64,000 nt of DNA from Dyella_A sp049445995 (GTDB lineage Bacteria > Pseudomonadota > Gammaproteobacteria > Xanthomonadales > Rhodanobacteraceae). A program made the translations under genes and the position numbers. The stretch spans positions 1 through 64,000 of the forward strand of contig NZ_JBMSDZ010000007.1 in the NCBI RefSeq assembly GCF_049445995.1, given 5' to 3'. Numbering within the stretch: the first letter of the stretch is position 1; each line of letters opens with the position of its first letter. Shown here in pieces: positions 55,152-63,436 of the stretch. The notes beneath the pieces are model-generated. The model searched no databases. It was given only the letters and a program-made list of their open reading frames with translations, and had not been told where the DNA came from.

Positions 55152-56239
55152 CCGGTCGGCGCCGGCCCGAACAGGTCGGTCTGCGCGGTGTAGGCGTCGG
55201 CATCGACAAACCCGGACAGGCCCACGCCCACCAGCCGGTAGCGGCTGTCGGCCGGACGCTCCACGCGGCTGCGCAACGCGCAGGCGATGTCGGCCAGTTC
55301 CTGCGCCGACTCCGGCCGGCTGGCCGGGGTGAGGCTGCGGGTCAGCGTCTGGAAATCGGCGGTCTTGAGCTTGAGCACCACCGTGCGCGCCACGCGGCCG
55401 GCCTCGCGCTGGTGGCCGGTCCAGGTCTTCTCGGCCAGCCGGCGGATGTGCGGTTCGAGTTCGTCCAGCCGCAGGTCGTGCTCGAACGTGTCTTCGGCCG
55501 ACACCTGCACGCTGGGACGCTCCGGCTGCACCGGATGGTGGTCGATGCCCAGCGACAGCTCGTGCAGGCGGCGACCCCAGCGGCCGAAGCGCTGCTCCAT
55601 CTCGGCCAGCGGCAGGGTGCGCAGTTGCGCCACGGTGGCGATGCCGAGCCCGGCCAGTCTCGCTTCCATCACCTTGCCCACGCCGGGCAGGCGCCCGACC
55701 TTGAGCGGCAGCAGGAACGCGTCCACCTGATGCGGCCGCACCACGAACAGGCCGTCCGGTTTGCGATGGTCGGAGGCGATCTTGGCGAGGAACTTGTTCG
55801 GGGCGACCCCGGCCGAGGCGGTGAGCCCGGTCTCCGCGCGGATCACCGCGCGGATCGCCTCGGCGGTCGCGGTGGCCGAGCCGAGGCCGCTCCTGGTGGC
55901 GGTGACGTCGAGGTAGGCCTCGTCCAGCGAGAGCGGCTCGATCAGGTCGGTGTGGCGGGCGAAGATCTCGCGGATCTGCCGCGACACCGCCCTGTAGCGG
56001 GCGAAGTCCGGCGGCACGAAGATCGCCTGCGGACACAGCCGCTCGGCGCGCACCGCCGGCATCGCCGAGCGCACGCCGAACGGGCGCGCCTCGTAACTGG
56101 CCGCGCACACCACCGAGCGCGCGCCGCGCCACGCGACCACCACCGGCTTGCCGCGCAGCGCCGGATTGTCGCGCTGCTCGACCGACGCGTAGAACGCGTC
56201 CATGTCGATGTGGAGGATCTTGCGGACTGGGCCGGACAC
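55148..56239 (-). CDS. dinB: DNA polymerase IV
   Basis: A 363-residue Y-family polymerase. It starts at a GTG (56237-56239) and shows the catalytic D12 in DMDAFYASVEQ and D106/E107 in SLDEAYLD, the little-finger domain after about residue 230, and a C-terminal end without a clear beta-clamp motif. DinB performs lesion bypass. Its stop overlaps the ohrR remnant's ATG. Solo palindromic end at 56289 lies just upstream. Confidence 0.93.
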   Translation of the reverse strand: MSGPVRKILHIDMDAFYASVEQRDNPALRGKPVVVAWRGARSVVCAASYEARPFGVRSAMPAVRAERLCPQAIFVPPDFARYRAVSRQIREIFARHTDLIEPLSLDEAYLDVTATRSGLGSATATAEAIRAVIRAETGLTASAGVAPNKFLAKIASDHRKPDGLFVVRPHQVDAFLLPLKVGRLPGVGKVMEARLAGLGIATVAQLRTLPLAEMEQRFGRWGRRLHELSLGIDHHPVQPERPSVQVSAEDTFEHDLRLDELEPHIRRLAEKTWTGHQREAGRVARTVVLKLKTADFQTLTRSLTPASRPESAQELADIACALRSRVERPADSRYRLVGVGLSGFVDADAYTAQTDLFGPAPTG

Positions 56240-56288
56240 GCGCGCCTCGCCAAGCGGAGGCGTCGATTCTAACCAGCCATCCCCGGGA

Positions 56289-56304
56289 GTCCGACAGGCT
56301 CCTA
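56289..56304. repeat. Palindromic repeat family 1, solitary terminus (copy F)
   Basis: GTCCGACAGGCTCCTA equals one end of family 1. The TAG formed at its outer edge (minus strand) is the stop codon of the membrane-protein gene next to it. The remainder of the element is absent. Confidence 0.65.
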
Positions 56305-57252
56305 CGCCGCCGCGCCGCGCGTTTCGCACCGGCGCCGGCGCAGTTCGAACGCGGCCAGCGCCACGCTGCCGAACACGAACGGCCCCAGCGTGTAGGTGAG
56401 CCGATAGCAGAGGATCGCGGCGAGCAGATCCGGCCGCTGGGCCTGGGTGAACGAGGCGAGCAGGATGGTCTCGAACACGCCCAGCCCGCCCGGTGCGTGG
56501 CTGACCAGTCCGGCCAGCACCGCCGCCACGTAGACCGGCAGGAAATCCACGAACGGCGGCGCGATGCCCGCCGGCAGCAGCACGTACAGCGCGGCGATCG
56601 CCGCGGTCATCTCGACCGCACCGATCAGCATCTGTACGGCGGCGTGGCGTGCGTCGGGAAACTTCAGCGTCCAGCCGCCCAGCGCGAGCTCGCGTGGCGC
56701 CGCACCGAGCCACCACCACCATGCCGCCAGCGCGCCGACCAGCGCCAGCCCCGGCCAGCGACCCCAGCCGTCGGTGATCGCCGGCTCCCAGCACAGCGCA
56801 CCGGCGATCACCACGGCAAACCCCAGCCCGACGCCCATGCCGGCCACGCCGACGATACGCGCGATATCGCCCGCGCCCAGTCCGGCCGGGCCGTAGATGC
56901 GGTAGCGCACCGCACTGGTGGTGATCGCGTGGAAGCCGAGCAGGTTGCCGATGGCATTGGACACCGCGCCGGCGAACGCGGCACGGCGCAACGACACCCG
57001 CTCGCCTGCGGTCAGCCGCACGGCCTGCATCTCGAAAGCGGCCAGCATGGCAAAGCTCAGCATGCCGGCGAGCGCCGAGGCGACGATGTCGCGCGCCGGC
57101 AGCTGCGACCACGCCGCGCTGAAGTCCCGCCAGCGCATCGCCTGCAGGTAGCGATGCAGCAGCCAGCCGGCGATACCCAGCATCGCCAGCGCCGCGGTTG
57201 CGGAAAGCGCACGCGTCCAGCGCGTGGCAGGTGAGCGCTGCGCGGTGGTCAT
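56302..57252 (-). CDS. UPF0104 / LPG synthase TM-type membrane protein
   Basis: A 316-residue multi-helix membrane protein (about 8 helices). Typical family elements are NAIGNLLGFHAITTSAVRYRIYGPAGL and the C-terminal SHAPGGLGVFETILL. It is the transmembrane flippase-type domain found in lysylphosphatidylglycerol synthases (MprF), here without the transferase domain. Role in lipids is inferred. The stop TAG is part of palindromic remnant F. An earlier ATG would add 21 residues. Confidence 0.82.
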   Translation of the reverse strand: MTTAQRSPATRWTRALSATAALAMLGIAGWLLHRYLQAMRWRDFSAAWSQLPARDIVASALAGMLSFAMLAAFEMQAVRLTAGERVSLRRAAFAGAVSNAIGNLLGFHAITTSAVRYRIYGPAGLGAGDIARIVGVAGMGVGLGFAVVIAGALCWEPAITDGWGRWPGLALVGALAAWWWWLGAAPRELALGGWTLKFPDARHAAVQMLIGAVEMTAAIAALYVLLPAGIAPPFVDFLPVYVAAVLAGLVSHAPGGLGVFETILLASFTQAQRPDLLAAILCYRLTYTLGPFVFGSVALAAFELRRRRCETRGAAA

Positions 57253-57401
57253 GCCGCGTGCTGCGCGGTCGGCAAGGCGTGATGCATCGGCATCCGGGGC
57301 GCAAGGAAGGGGCACATTCTACGGCGGGCGGACGGGTGTCCGGGCACGCGCCGCGCCGCTCGTGTCAGGCTATGGCCTTCCACCATCACGGCCGCTCGAC
57401 G

Positions 57402-58742
57402 ATGACCGCCACTGCCGACGACCACGCTCCTTCCTACCTGCGCCGCCTGGGCACCTGGGACGCCGCCGCGATCGTGATCGGCGGCGTGATCGGCGCCGGC
57501 ATCTTCCGCAATCCGGCCACCGTGGCCGAACGCACCTCGGCCGGCTGGCAGGTGCTGCTGCTGTGGGCGATCGGCGGCCTGCTCACGCTGGCCGGGGTGC
57601 TCTGCTACGCCGAGCTGGGCGCGCGCCGGCCGCAGGCGGGCGGCACCTACGTCTACCTGCGCGAGGCGTTCGGCAAGCTGCCGGCGTTCCTGTTCGGCTG
57701 GACCATGGCGCTGATCAACTACCCCGGCAGCGTGGCGGCGGTGGCGACCACCTTCGCCGACTATTTCTGCGCGGCGCTGGGCTTTCCCGGCAGTTTCGTC
57801 AAACCGGTGGCGGTGGGGTCGATCGCCTTCATCGTGGGCATCAACCTGTTCGGCATCCGCGCCGGCGCCTGGGTGCAGAACATCTTCACCGTGCTCAAGC
57901 TGGCGGCGATCGCGCTGCTGGTGGTGGTCGGGCTGCTCCTGGCGCGCGGCCACCTCGGCGGCGCGCTGGCGGCCGATCCGGTGCACGTGGCGTCGCCGGG
58001 CGATTTCCTCGGCGCACTGCTGCCGGTGCTGTTCGCCTACGGCGGCTTCCACTACCTCAACGACCTGGCCGGGGAGGTGCGCGATCCGCAGCGCACACTG
58101 CCGCGCGCGCTCGGGCTGGGCATGGCCGGCGTGGTGGGCAGTTACCTGCTGGTGAACTTCGCCTATCTGGCCGGGCTCGGCCACGCCGGCCTCGCCGCCA
58201 GCTCGGCGCCGGCGGCCGACCTGCTGCGCGACCTGCTCGGCCCGCGCGGCGCGACGATCATGGCGCTGGGCATCGCCTGCTCCACCTTCGGCTACTGCGC
58301 CATCGCCATCGCCGGCGGCGCGCGCGTGCTGCAGACCATGGGCAGCGACGGCATGTTCTTCAGCGCGGTGGGACGGATCGATCCCACCAGCCGCGCACCC
58401 CAGGTGGCGCTGGCGACGCTGGGCGCGTGGGCGATCGTGCTCACCCTGTCGGGCAGCTTCGGCCAGTTGCTGGACTACACCACGGTCGGTGAATGGCTGG
58501 CGCACGCGTTCGGCATCGCCACGCTGTTCTGGTATCGCCGCCACCTCGCGCGCGAGCCTTCGCCCTATCGCGTGCCGTTCTATCCGCTGCTGCCGCTGGT
58601 GTTCGTGGTGACGGTGCTGGGCGTGATCGTCGCCACCTCGATCCACGCCCCGCGCGACGCGGGCATGAGCCTGCTGATCATCGCGCTGGGCGTACCGGCC
58701 TTCTACGGCTGGCGCTGGCTGGAGCGGCAGGCGACCGACTGA
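57402..58742 (+). CDS. APC family amino acid permease
   Basis: A 446-residue, 12-helix transporter. It shows the APC N-terminal pattern DAAAIVIGGVIGAGIFRNPATVAE (helix 1, unwound GxG), GRRPQAGGTYVYLREAFG and helix 6 FAYGGFHYLNDLAGEVRDPQRTLPRA, typical of amino-acid-polyamine-organocation transporters. The substrate is unknown. The ATG at 57372 is an alternative start. It converges with the second Y-family polymerase gene. Confidence 0.9.
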   Translation: MTATADDHAPSYLRRLGTWDAAAIVIGGVIGAGIFRNPATVAERTSAGWQVLLLWAIGGLLTLAGVLCYAELGARRPQAGGTYVYLREAFGKLPAFLFGWTMALINYPGSVAAVATTFADYFCAALGFPGSFVKPVAVGSIAFIVGINLFGIRAGAWVQNIFTVLKLAAIALLVVVGLLLARGHLGGALAADPVHVASPGDFLGALLPVLFAYGGFHYLNDLAGEVRDPQRTLPRALGLGMAGVVGSYLLVNFAYLAGLGHAGLAASSAPAADLLRDLLGPRGATIMALGIACSTFGYCAIAIAGGARVLQTMGSDGMFFSAVGRIDPTSRAPQVALATLGAWAIVLTLSGSFGQLLDYTTVGEWLAHAFGIATLFWYRRHLAREPSPYRVPFYPLLPLVFVVTVLGVIVATSIHAPRDAGMSLLIIALGVPAFYGWRWLERQATD

Positions 58743-58747
58743 GACCA

Positions 58748-58800
58748 AAAAAATCGCCCGCCTACTGCGCCCGCCGCCAAACGCCGGTGCCGGCGGCGCG
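58748..58800. repeat. Palindromic repeat family 2, half copy
   Basis: Reverse-complemented, the sequence matches the right half of the elements at 62-247 and 36584-36684 (GGCGTTTGGCGGCGG...GCAGTAGGCGGGCGATTTTT). The left half and the terminal CTCAG are missing. It lies between the convergent permease and polymerase genes. Confidence 0.7.
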
Positions 58801-58813
58801 GCCGGCACCGGAT

Positions 58814-60154
58814 TCAACGGCTCTTCTTCGATCGATGCGCCTGTTCGGCCAGCACCCTGGCCCGATTGAACGACTGCAGCCACAGTGCTTCGTGGCCGGC
58901 CTCGTTTTCGGTCTCGCTGTCGGGAATGCGGCTGAAGGGAATGCGCATCGGCGCCGCCTGATGCTCCAGCGCCTTCTGCATGCTGGCGAAATAGACCTTG
59001 TTGAGACCGAACTTGCGGTTGATGCGATCGACGACGTCATCGACCTTGCCCGCGTTCGCGTCCTGCGCGAACAGCGAGCCGGTGCTGTGGCGGCGCTCGA
59101 TCAACCGATGCAGCGTCACGCTGACGGACAGCGGCACGGCGCCCGCGGGCCCGGGCAGCAGGGCGTGCCGGCGGCGGCCGGTGTCGATCATCAGGGTCAG
59201 CATGCGCAGCAGTTCGCGGGTGTCGTCGGTGGGATCGAAGCCAAGATCGGCCTCCCACCGCGCATCGTGGCCGACATGGCGGATGCGTACCGCCAGCGCG
59301 CCGGCCAGCAGGGCTTCCCGGCGCAGCCGCATGGCGGCCTTCACCAACAGCTTTTTCAGCACGGCGCGTGCGCCGGCAGGGTGCCGCAGTTCGGGACCCA
59401 GCACGTGCGAATGCCCCAGCGAGCCGCGCTGCGTGGCGGTCGGCGGCATCCACACACCGCGCAGCTGGCTCCACATGCGCTCGCCTTCGATGCTGCCCCA
59501 GGCGTGCCGGAGCAGGGATTTCGGGGCCGCGGTGAGCTGGGCGACGGTGGTGATGCCGTGCGCGTGCAGGCGCTGTTCCATGGCGGCGCCGATGCCGCAC
59601 AGGTCGCGCAGTTGCAGCGCATGCAGCACGTGCGGCAGGTTGCCCGCCTCGATCACGGTCAGACCGTCGGGCTTGCGCATGTCCGAGGCGGTCTTGGCCA
59701 GGAATTCGTTCGGCGCGATGCCGATCGAGCAGCGGATCGCCCCGCCGGGCGCCGCTTGAGCCACGCACGCCTTGATCCGGGCGGCGAGGGCGACCGCCTC
59801 TTCGCGCCGGCACTGGCGTCCCACCAGTTCGCACGCGACCTCGTCGATGGAGCCGACGCGCGCAATGGGGATGGCCTGGTCGATCGCTTCGAGCAGGCGG
59901 TGATGCCATGCGACATAGCGCTCCGGGCGTGCCAGCCGGATCACCAGGCCCGGACACCGCCGCCGCGCTTCGCTCACCAGCGTGCCGGTGCCGACACCGT
60001 GCGCCTTGGCTTCGTAGCTGGCGGCGATCAGGCTGGTGGTCTCGGCCTCGACCGGCACGACACCGACGGGGCGTCCGCGCAACGCCGGCACCTCGTGCTG
60101 TTCGACCGAGGCGAAATAGCTGTTGAAGTCGACGAAAAGGCTGCGCAGGCTCAT
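58814..60154 (-). CDS. Second Y-family DNA polymerase (UmuC/DinB-like)
   Basis: A 446-residue IMS-domain protein with catalytic residues D9 (VDFNSYFASVEQ) and D104/E105 (GSIDEVACEL), a thumb with CGIGAAMEQRL and a C-terminal little-finger region. It is not ImuB (no ImuA or DnaE2 neighbours) and differs from the DinB at 55.1 kb, with which it shares little outside the core. Probably a stand-alone translesion polymerase; no umuD is next to it. Confidence 0.88.
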   Translation of the reverse strand: MSLRSLFVDFNSYFASVEQHEVPALRGRPVGVVPVEAETTSLIAASYEAKAHGVGTGTLVSEARRRCPGLVIRLARPERYVAWHHRLLEAIDQAIPIARVGSIDEVACELVGRQCRREEAVALAARIKACVAQAAPGGAIRCSIGIAPNEFLAKTASDMRKPDGLTVIEAGNLPHVLHALQLRDLCGIGAAMEQRLHAHGITTVAQLTAAPKSLLRHAWGSIEGERMWSQLRGVWMPPTATQRGSLGHSHVLGPELRHPAGARAVLKKLLVKAAMRLRREALLAGALAVRIRHVGHDARWEADLGFDPTDDTRELLRMLTLMIDTGRRRHALLPGPAGAVPLSVSVTLHRLIERRHSTGSLFAQDANAGKVDDVVDRINRKFGLNKVYFASMQKALEHQAAPMRIPFSRIPDSETENEAGHEALWLQSFNRARVLAEQAHRSKKSR

Positions 60155-60216
60155 GGCTCACTCCGGGCCGCACGATATACCTGCCCCGTGTCTTGCCCGC
60201 CGAGACCGCCCGCCAT

Positions 60217-60624
60217 TCAGGCCAGGCTGGTGGCGACGCCGAAGGCGATCGCCATCACCGCGGCCACCGCCAGGCAGGCGCTGGTGGGGCGGATGCGGCG
60301 GGCGTCCACGCGCGGGATCAGCCGCCACAGCAGCGCCACCCCGACCAGCATGTCCACCACGAGGACGCCGCGCAGCGCGTTGCTGGTCAGCAGCGCGCCA
60401 TAGGGCGGGCGCACGTGGCCCTCGTGCACGGCCACCGCGCCGACCATCGCCATGCCGGCCATGGTCCACAGCAGGCTCGCGAGGTACACGCGGTTGAACA
60501 CCACGCCGGCGCGCTCGTTCCAGCGCAGCAGCGGCCAGGCGATCAGCGAAAAGAACAGGGCGAGGATCGAGCTGTACAGCACCCACCACAGGAGGGTGCT
60601 GAGCACGGTGAGCAAAGTGGTCAT
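60217..60624 (-). CDS. DUF2214-like membrane protein
   Basis: A 135-residue membrane protein with four predicted helices, an N-terminal WWVLYSSILALFFSLIAWPLLRWNE block and LRGVLVVDMLVGVALLWRLIPR. The size and helix spacing resemble DUF2214/DUF2269-like proteins of unknown function. Start overlaps the end of the Mpo1-like gene by 4 bases (ATGA). Confidence 0.6.
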   Translation of the reverse strand: MTTLLTVLSTLLWWVLYSSILALFFSLIAWPLLRWNERAGVVFNRVYLASLLWTMAGMAMVGAVAVHEGHVRPPYGALLTSNALRGVLVVDMLVGVALLWRLIPRVDARRIRPTSACLAVAAVMAIAFGVATSLA

Positions 60625-61091
60625 GCGGAAGCCTTGAAGCCGAGCCGGCGCAGCAGCTTTTCCATCAGCCAGGCCGGGCCGACCAGCAGGTAGGAAAGAT
60701 CGGTGAGGAAGCTCGGCCGGCGCCCCTCGAACTTGTGCCCGATGAACTGGCCGATCCAGGCCACCACGAAAATGCCGAGCGCCAGCCAGCGCAGGTCGGC
60801 TGCGCCGAGCCGGTTGAACAACAAGGCGGTGAGCAGCGCCAACGCGGCGAAGGCCAGCAGCAGTGCGCCGCCGAGCCGGTGCGAGCGCTTCCAGTACCAG
60901 GCGAACGCCAGCACCATTGCCAGCACCGCCCAGGCTCCGGGTTGCAGGAAGCGCGCCGGCACCGGGATCGTCCACAGCAGCGCGATCACGCTCCACACGA
61001 TCGGCGGCACGCACAGCCAGTGCAGGCGCTGGTTGATCGGGTGCTGGTGATCGGCGCTGTAGCTGTCCAGCCAGTCCTGCATGGTGCGCAT
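60621..61091 (-). CDS. Mpo1-like (DUF962) protein
   Basis: A 156-residue membrane protein with HQHPINQRLHWLCVPPI and GHKFEGRRPSFLTDLSYLLVGPAWLMEK, the two His-containing blocks of the yeast Mpo1/DUF962 family (an Fe2+-dependent alpha-oxidation dioxygenase of 2-hydroxy fatty acids). Bacterial substrates are unknown. It overlaps the DUF2214-like gene by 4 bases. Confidence 0.85.
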   Translation of the reverse strand: MRTMQDWLDSYSADHQHPINQRLHWLCVPPIVWSVIALLWTIPVPARFLQPGAWAVLAMVLAFAWYWKRSHRLGGALLLAFAALALLTALLFNRLGAADLRWLALGIFVVAWIGQFIGHKFEGRRPSFLTDLSYLLVGPAWLMEKLLRRLGFKASA

Positions 61092-61116
61092 GGCGTGGTC
61101 TCCGTGGGCGGCCGGC

Positions 61117-62043
61117 TCAGGCGAGGGTGATGCCGGCCAGCCGCTGCAAGGCCTCGGCGTACTTCGCCTCGGTGCCGGCGATCACCTCGGCGGGAATGCG
61201 CGGACCCGGCGGCGTCTTGTTCCAGCCGATCGACTCCAGGTAGTCGCGCACGAACTGCTTGTCGTAGCTGGGCGGGCTGATGCCCACCCGGTACTGGTCG
61301 GCCGGCCAGTAGCGCGAGGAGTCGGGGGTGAGCATCTCGTCCATCACGTAGAGCGTGCCGTCCTCGTCGGTGCCGAACTCCAGCTTGGTGTCGGCCAGGA
61401 TGATGCCGCGCTCGGCGGCGAACGCGCCGGCCCAGCGGTAGATCGCCAGCGTCGCGTCGCGCACCTTTTCGGCCAGCTCGCGGCCGGCCACGTTCACCAC
61501 CGCGTCGAAGCTGACGTTCTCGTCGTGGTCGCCCACGGCGGCCTTGGTCGAGGGCGTGAAGATCGGTTCGGGCAGCTGCTGCGCCTGCTTGAGTCCGGCC
61601 GGCAGCGCGATGCCGCACACGGCGCCGGTGGCCTGGTAGTCCTTCCAGCCCGAGCCGATCAGGTAGCCGCGGGCGATCGCCTCCACCGGCACCGGCTTGA
61701 GCCGGCGCGCCACCACGGCGCGCCTGGCGTACAGCGCCAGGTCGGTGCCCGGCGGCAGCACCTCGGCCAGCGGCACGTCGAGCAGGTGGTTGGGCACCAG
61801 ATGGGCGGTCCTGGCGAACCAGAAATTGGAGATCTGGGTGAGCAACTCGCCCTTGCCCGGGATCGGGTCGGGCAGCACCACGTCGAACGCGGACAGGCGA
61901 TCGGTGGCCACGATGAGCAGCCGGGCGTCCTCAAGACGACCATCGGGGCGATGCCCGCGGGGCAGCGCATACACATCGCGCACCTTGCCGCGGTGGATCA
62001 GCTCCAGGCCGGGCAGGTTCGATTGGGACAAAGTGGTGGGCAC
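61117..62043 (-). CDS. purC: SAICAR synthetase
   Basis: A 308-residue purine-biosynthesis enzyme that couples CAIR with aspartate. It shows the ATP-binding GKVRDVYALP, RLSAFDVVLPDPIPGKGELL, the SAICAR signature IARGYLIGSGWKDY and late VGISPPSYDKQFVRDYLESIGWNK. The longer C-terminus matches the eukaryote-like subgroup. The start is a GTG at 62041-62043. Leftward, followed by the Mpo1-like gene after a 25-base gap. Confidence 0.94.
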   Translation of the reverse strand: MPTTLSQSNLPGLELIHRGKVRDVYALPRGHRPDGRLEDARLLIVATDRLSAFDVVLPDPIPGKGELLTQISNFWFARTAHLVPNHLLDVPLAEVLPPGTDLALYARRAVVARRLKPVPVEAIARGYLIGSGWKDYQATGAVCGIALPAGLKQAQQLPEPIFTPSTKAAVGDHDENVSFDAVVNVAGRELAEKVRDATLAIYRWAGAFAAERGIILADTKLEFGTDEDGTLYVMDEMLTPDSSRYWPADQYRVGISPPSYDKQFVRDYLESIGWNKTPPGPRIPAEVIAGTEAKYAEALQRLAGITLA

Positions 62044-62123
62044 GGATCGGTTCCGGGTGGGGCGGGCGCGGCATAGTGTAACGGCGCGGCCCCCGGCCGG
62101 GCCGCCGCCGGCGGGGGCGCTGG

Positions 62124-62129
62124 TAGACT
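62124..62129 (+). promoter_or_regulatory. Possible -10 box of the cytochrome c gene
   Basis: TAGACT in GGTAGACTGGCG, 28 bases before the ATG at 62158; its layout (G-TAGACT-GGCG) resembles other -10 guesses here. No clear -35. Confidence 0.3.
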
Positions 62130-62157
62130 GGCGCGTCTTCCACCCCGTGTGTTGCCG

Positions 62158-62472
62158 ATGCGAACCGTCCTGATCGCGGCGCTGTGCCTGGTCGCCGCTG
62201 CGCCCCTCCGGGCCGAGATGCCTGCCCGCCCCGCCCGCCTCGGGCTCTGTGCCGCCTGCCACGGCGAGCGCGGCATGGCGCAGGTGCCCGGCACGCCCAA
62301 TCTCGCCGGGCAGAAGCTCGATTATTTGCGCGAAGCGCTGAAGCAGTACCGCGACGGCCGCCGCGACGTGGCGCTGATGAAGGCCGCGATCGGCCCGGTC
62401 AGCGACGCCGAGCTCGACCGGCTGGCGCAGTGGTACAGCGCGCAGACGCCCGTGGCGCCGGCGCAGCCATGA
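62158..62472 (+). CDS. Exported monohaem cytochrome c
   Basis: A 104-residue protein with a signal peptide (VLIAALCLVAAAPLRA) and a haem-binding CAACH in GLCAACHGERGMAQVPGTPNLAGQK. A Met in the C-terminal helix region (ALMKAAIGPVSDAEL) may be the sixth ligand. A small class I c4/c5-type cytochrome, periplasmic. Its TGA overlaps the djlA ATG (ATGA). Confidence 0.88.
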   Translation: MRTVLIAALCLVAAAPLRAEMPARPARLGLCAACHGERGMAQVPGTPNLAGQKLDYLREALKQYRDGRRDVALMKAAIGPVSDAELDRLAQWYSAQTPVAPAQP

Positions 62473-63269
62473 GCTACACCTACACCGTCTGGTTCGCCCT
62501 CGTCGGCCTGTTCTTCGGCCACGGCCTGCCGGGCGCCGTGGTCGGCGCGCTGATCGGCTTCGTGCTGGACAACATGCGCTACAGCCATCGCCGCAGCGCG
62601 GTGCCGGAGGCCGGCGGCTTCATCCGTCCGCTGTTCGCCCTGCTCGGCGCGGTGGCCAAGAGCGACGGCCGCGTCTCCGAGGCGGAGATCGCCATCGCCG
62701 AGCGTCTGATGACCCGCATGGGCCTGGACCCCGCCCAGCGACAGGAGGCGATCGCCAGCTTCAACCGCGGCAAGACGGTGGAATTCGACGTCTCGCCGGC
62801 CATCGGCGAACTGCGCGACTGGGTCGGCCTGCGCCGCGACCACGCGTTCCCGGTGCTCGACGTGGTGATCGAGACCGTGCTGGCCGAAGGCAACCCGCCG
62901 CCGGAGAAGATGGCGATCCTGCGCCAGCTCGCCTTCGCCATGCGGGTGAGCGACATGGAGCTGATGGCGCTGATGGCGATGAAGGGCTACGCCTGGAACG
63001 CCGGCAGCGGCCCGCGCGGCGGCAATGGCGGTGGCGGCTACGTGCCGCCGCACCGCTCCACCGGCGGCCCCGACCCGTATGCCGTGCTCGGCGTGCAGCG
63101 CAATGCGGACGAGCGCACGATCAAGCGCGCCTACCGCAAGCTGATCTCCGAGCATCACCCCGACCGCCTGGGCGACCTGCCCGAAGACATGCGCAAGCGC
63201 GCCGAAGCGCGCGCCAGCGAGATCAACGCCGCCTACGAGCGGATCAAGGCCGAGAAAGGCTTCAAATAG
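62469..63269 (+). CDS. djlA: DjlA-type co-chaperone (TerB and J domain)
   Basis: A 266-residue protein. An N-terminal membrane helix, a TerB/DjlA-like acidic helical domain (about 50-160, KSDGRVSEAEIAIAERLM), a Gly-rich linker and a C-terminal J domain (DPYAVLGVQRNADERTIKRAYRKLISEHHPDRLG with the diagnostic HPD). It recruits DnaK at the inner membrane. It is joined to cytochrome c by a 4-base overlap. Confidence 0.9.
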   Translation: MSYTYTVWFALVGLFFGHGLPGAVVGALIGFVLDNMRYSHRRSAVPEAGGFIRPLFALLGAVAKSDGRVSEAEIAIAERLMTRMGLDPAQRQEAIASFNRGKTVEFDVSPAIGELRDWVGLRRDHAFPVLDVVIETVLAEGNPPPEKMAILRQLAFAMRVSDMELMALMAMKGYAWNAGSGPRGGNGGGGYVPPHRSTGGPDPYAVLGVQRNADERTIKRAYRKLISEHHPDRLGDLPEDMRKRAEARASEINAAYERIKAEKGFK

Positions 63270-63274
63270 AACGG

Positions 63275-63425
63275 GTAGGAGCGCACCCTGTGCGCGAAAA
63301 GCCTACGAAGAGGTGACGCCGCACATTCCGGTCGCGCGGTAGGAGCGCACCCTGTGCGCGATTGCCCTTCGCGATCAGATCAGATCAGATCATCAGAACC
63401 GGTCGCGCACAAGGTGCGCTCCTAC
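63275..63425. repeat. Cluster of GTAGGAGCGCACC REP units before rpe
   Basis: Two direct copies of GTAGGAGCGCACCCTGTGCGCGA (63275-63297 and 63339-63361) and one inverted copy (63403-63425) surround a short tandem repeat of GATCA (about 63373-63396). The inverted copy can pair with either direct copy. Such units are typical of xanthomonad intergenic DNA. Confidence 0.85.
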
Positions 63426-63436
63426 AGAGATCGAGC

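Noticed and set aside
63275..63425. CRISPR-like array
   Set aside because: Only three units, one inverted, spacers of unequal length and no cas genes; REP-type repeats explain it.
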